DNA of 64,000 nt, from contig CALLLH010000027.1 of assembly GCA_938082505.1 (NCBI GenBank), forward strand, positions 18,795-82,794. Direction: 5' to 3'. Under the pieces are notes generated by a model, which was not told the DNA's origin, ran no database searches, and saw only the letters and a program-made list of their open reading frames with translations. Below are positions 63,602 to 64,000 of this stretch, in pieces. The DNA comes from an uncultured Flavobacteriales bacterium. GTDB taxonomy: Bacteria; Bacteroidota; Bacteroidia; Flavobacteriales_D; Sanyastnellaceae. A program made the translations under genes and the position numbers. Numbering within the stretch: the stretch's first letter is position 1; each line of letters begins with the position of its first letter.

Positions 63602-63936
63602 TGACAATCGAATTGTTCGAACGCGACGGAGCCCCTCCTCCCCTGCATCCTTCCCAATTGCACCGAGCTGGAATCCGAAGTGAAGGAGAAGAAGCCCCTG
63701 ACCTGGTTTACCGTCCAAAACCCATTCGCATGACGCAAGACGACCTCGAACAGATCAAAGCCGCCATCCGGGAGATGATGACCGAATTCGAATGCCCGCC
63801 CTGCGAAGAGGAGTGGCTGACGACCCAGCAGTTCTGCGAACGCTTCCAAATCAGCGAGCCCACCCTGCGGGCCATGCGCCGCCGTGGCGACGTGGAGTTC
63901 AAGTGCTTCGGCCGCTCCTACCGCTATCGGGGGTAA
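63601..63936 (+). CDS. small helix-turn-helix (excisionase-like) protein
   Basis: A protein of up to 111 residues whose C-terminal half is a helix-turn-helix of the MerR/excisionase type (LTTQQFCERFQISEPTLRAM, then RGDVEFKCFGRSYRYRG). The preceding helix TQDDLEQIKAAIREMM is typical of such proteins and suggests the real start is the ATG at 63730 (68 residues). The ATG at 63601 would add a proline-rich stretch with no family match. Proteins of this type often act in plasmid or transposon regulation, but none is seen here, so chromosomal regulation is equally likely. A GGCCGCCC/GGGCGGCC hairpin lies eight bases after the stop. Confidence 0.55.
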   Translation: MTIELFERDGAPPPLHPSQLHRAGIRSEGEEAPDLVYRPKPIRMTQDDLEQIKAAIREMMTEFECPPCEEEWLTTQQFCERFQISEPTLRAMRRRGDVEFKCFGRSYRYRG

Positions 63937-63944
63937 AAACCCTC

Positions 63945-63965
63945 GGCCGCCCTGCTCGGGCGGCC
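63945..63965 (+). repeat. inverted repeat after the HTH gene
   Basis: An eight-base-pair stem GGCCGCCC/GGGCGGCC with loop TGCTC. No T-run follows, so termination is uncertain. The remaining 35 bases of the window hold nothing I can identify. Confidence 0.5.
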
Positions 63966-64000
63966 TCGGGAAAGTTTCAAAGTGTCAACCCTCCTTCGCT

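Overview
The window looks like a chromosomal segment of an uncultured, GC-rich member of the Bacteroidota, probably a marine Flavobacteriales-type bacterium. The reasons are a short primary sigma factor without region 1.1, promoters of the TAnnTTTG class, several type IX secretion (T9SS) C-terminal domains, secreted proteins built from GCTDxxACNYD repeats, and the near absence of Shine-Dalgarno sites. I see no insertion sequence, prophage, CRISPR array or rRNA. Genes are densely packed: no gene-free stretch exceeds 300 bases, and many neighbours overlap by 1-30 bases.

Layout. 1-2245: a ZIP metal transporter (cut by the window edge) overlapping a SAM methyltransferase, then a divergent SiaB/SiaC-like kinase and phosphoprotein pair. 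2214-6812: an ABC transporter with fused ATPase and permease, and a beta-helix lipoprotein. 6854-17441: housekeeping genes (AlkA-type glycosylase, rpoD, pnp, rpsO, accD, an Omp85 protein, a SpoU-type RNA methyltransferase, an acyltransferase, a DEAD-box helicase). 17449-23445: a 3-hydroxyacyl-CoA dehydrogenase, a small secreted protein, and an operon of a sodium:solute symporter, a GHMP sugar kinase and a nucleotidyltransferase that could salvage an imported sugar to an NDP-sugar. 23521-27013: two tandem secreted proteins joining a cytochrome-c-type CxxCH site to a copper monooxygenase domain, with a redoxin between them. 27000-30047: NlpC/P60 hydrolase, thiolase, a candidate small RNA and a pseudouridine synthase. 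30074-41685: a block of large secreted Cys-rich repeat proteins. 41696-46306: YebC, two small proteins and an M36-like metalloprotease. 46479-49671: an aromatic amino acid operon (prephenate dehydratase, aminotransferase, DAHP synthase/chorismate mutase) preceded by a 17-residue Phe-rich leader peptide and an intrinsic terminator, which is a classical attenuator layout. 49701-49773: tRNA-Pro(CGG). 49843-63936: a secreted HEXXH protein, a beta-propeller, a DUF2490/DUF4956/VTC operon, two PH-domain membrane proteins, a secreted esterase, lipoproteins, a serine hydrolase, a SIMPL-domain protein, a broken secreted-protein gene and a small HTH protein.

Three patterns run through the whole window. 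First, at least sixteen coding starts carry a TA(n2-3)TT(G/C) box 4-6 bases before the start codon, which predicts leaderless or almost leaderless mRNAs. Second, seven secreted proteins end in the same Cys-containing dockerin-like EF-hand module, finishing at or within two residues of a final Cys, while close relatives end in ordinary T9SS domains. Third, the Phe attenuator ties expression of the aromatic operon to translation of a leader peptide whose own promoter is of the near-leaderless type.
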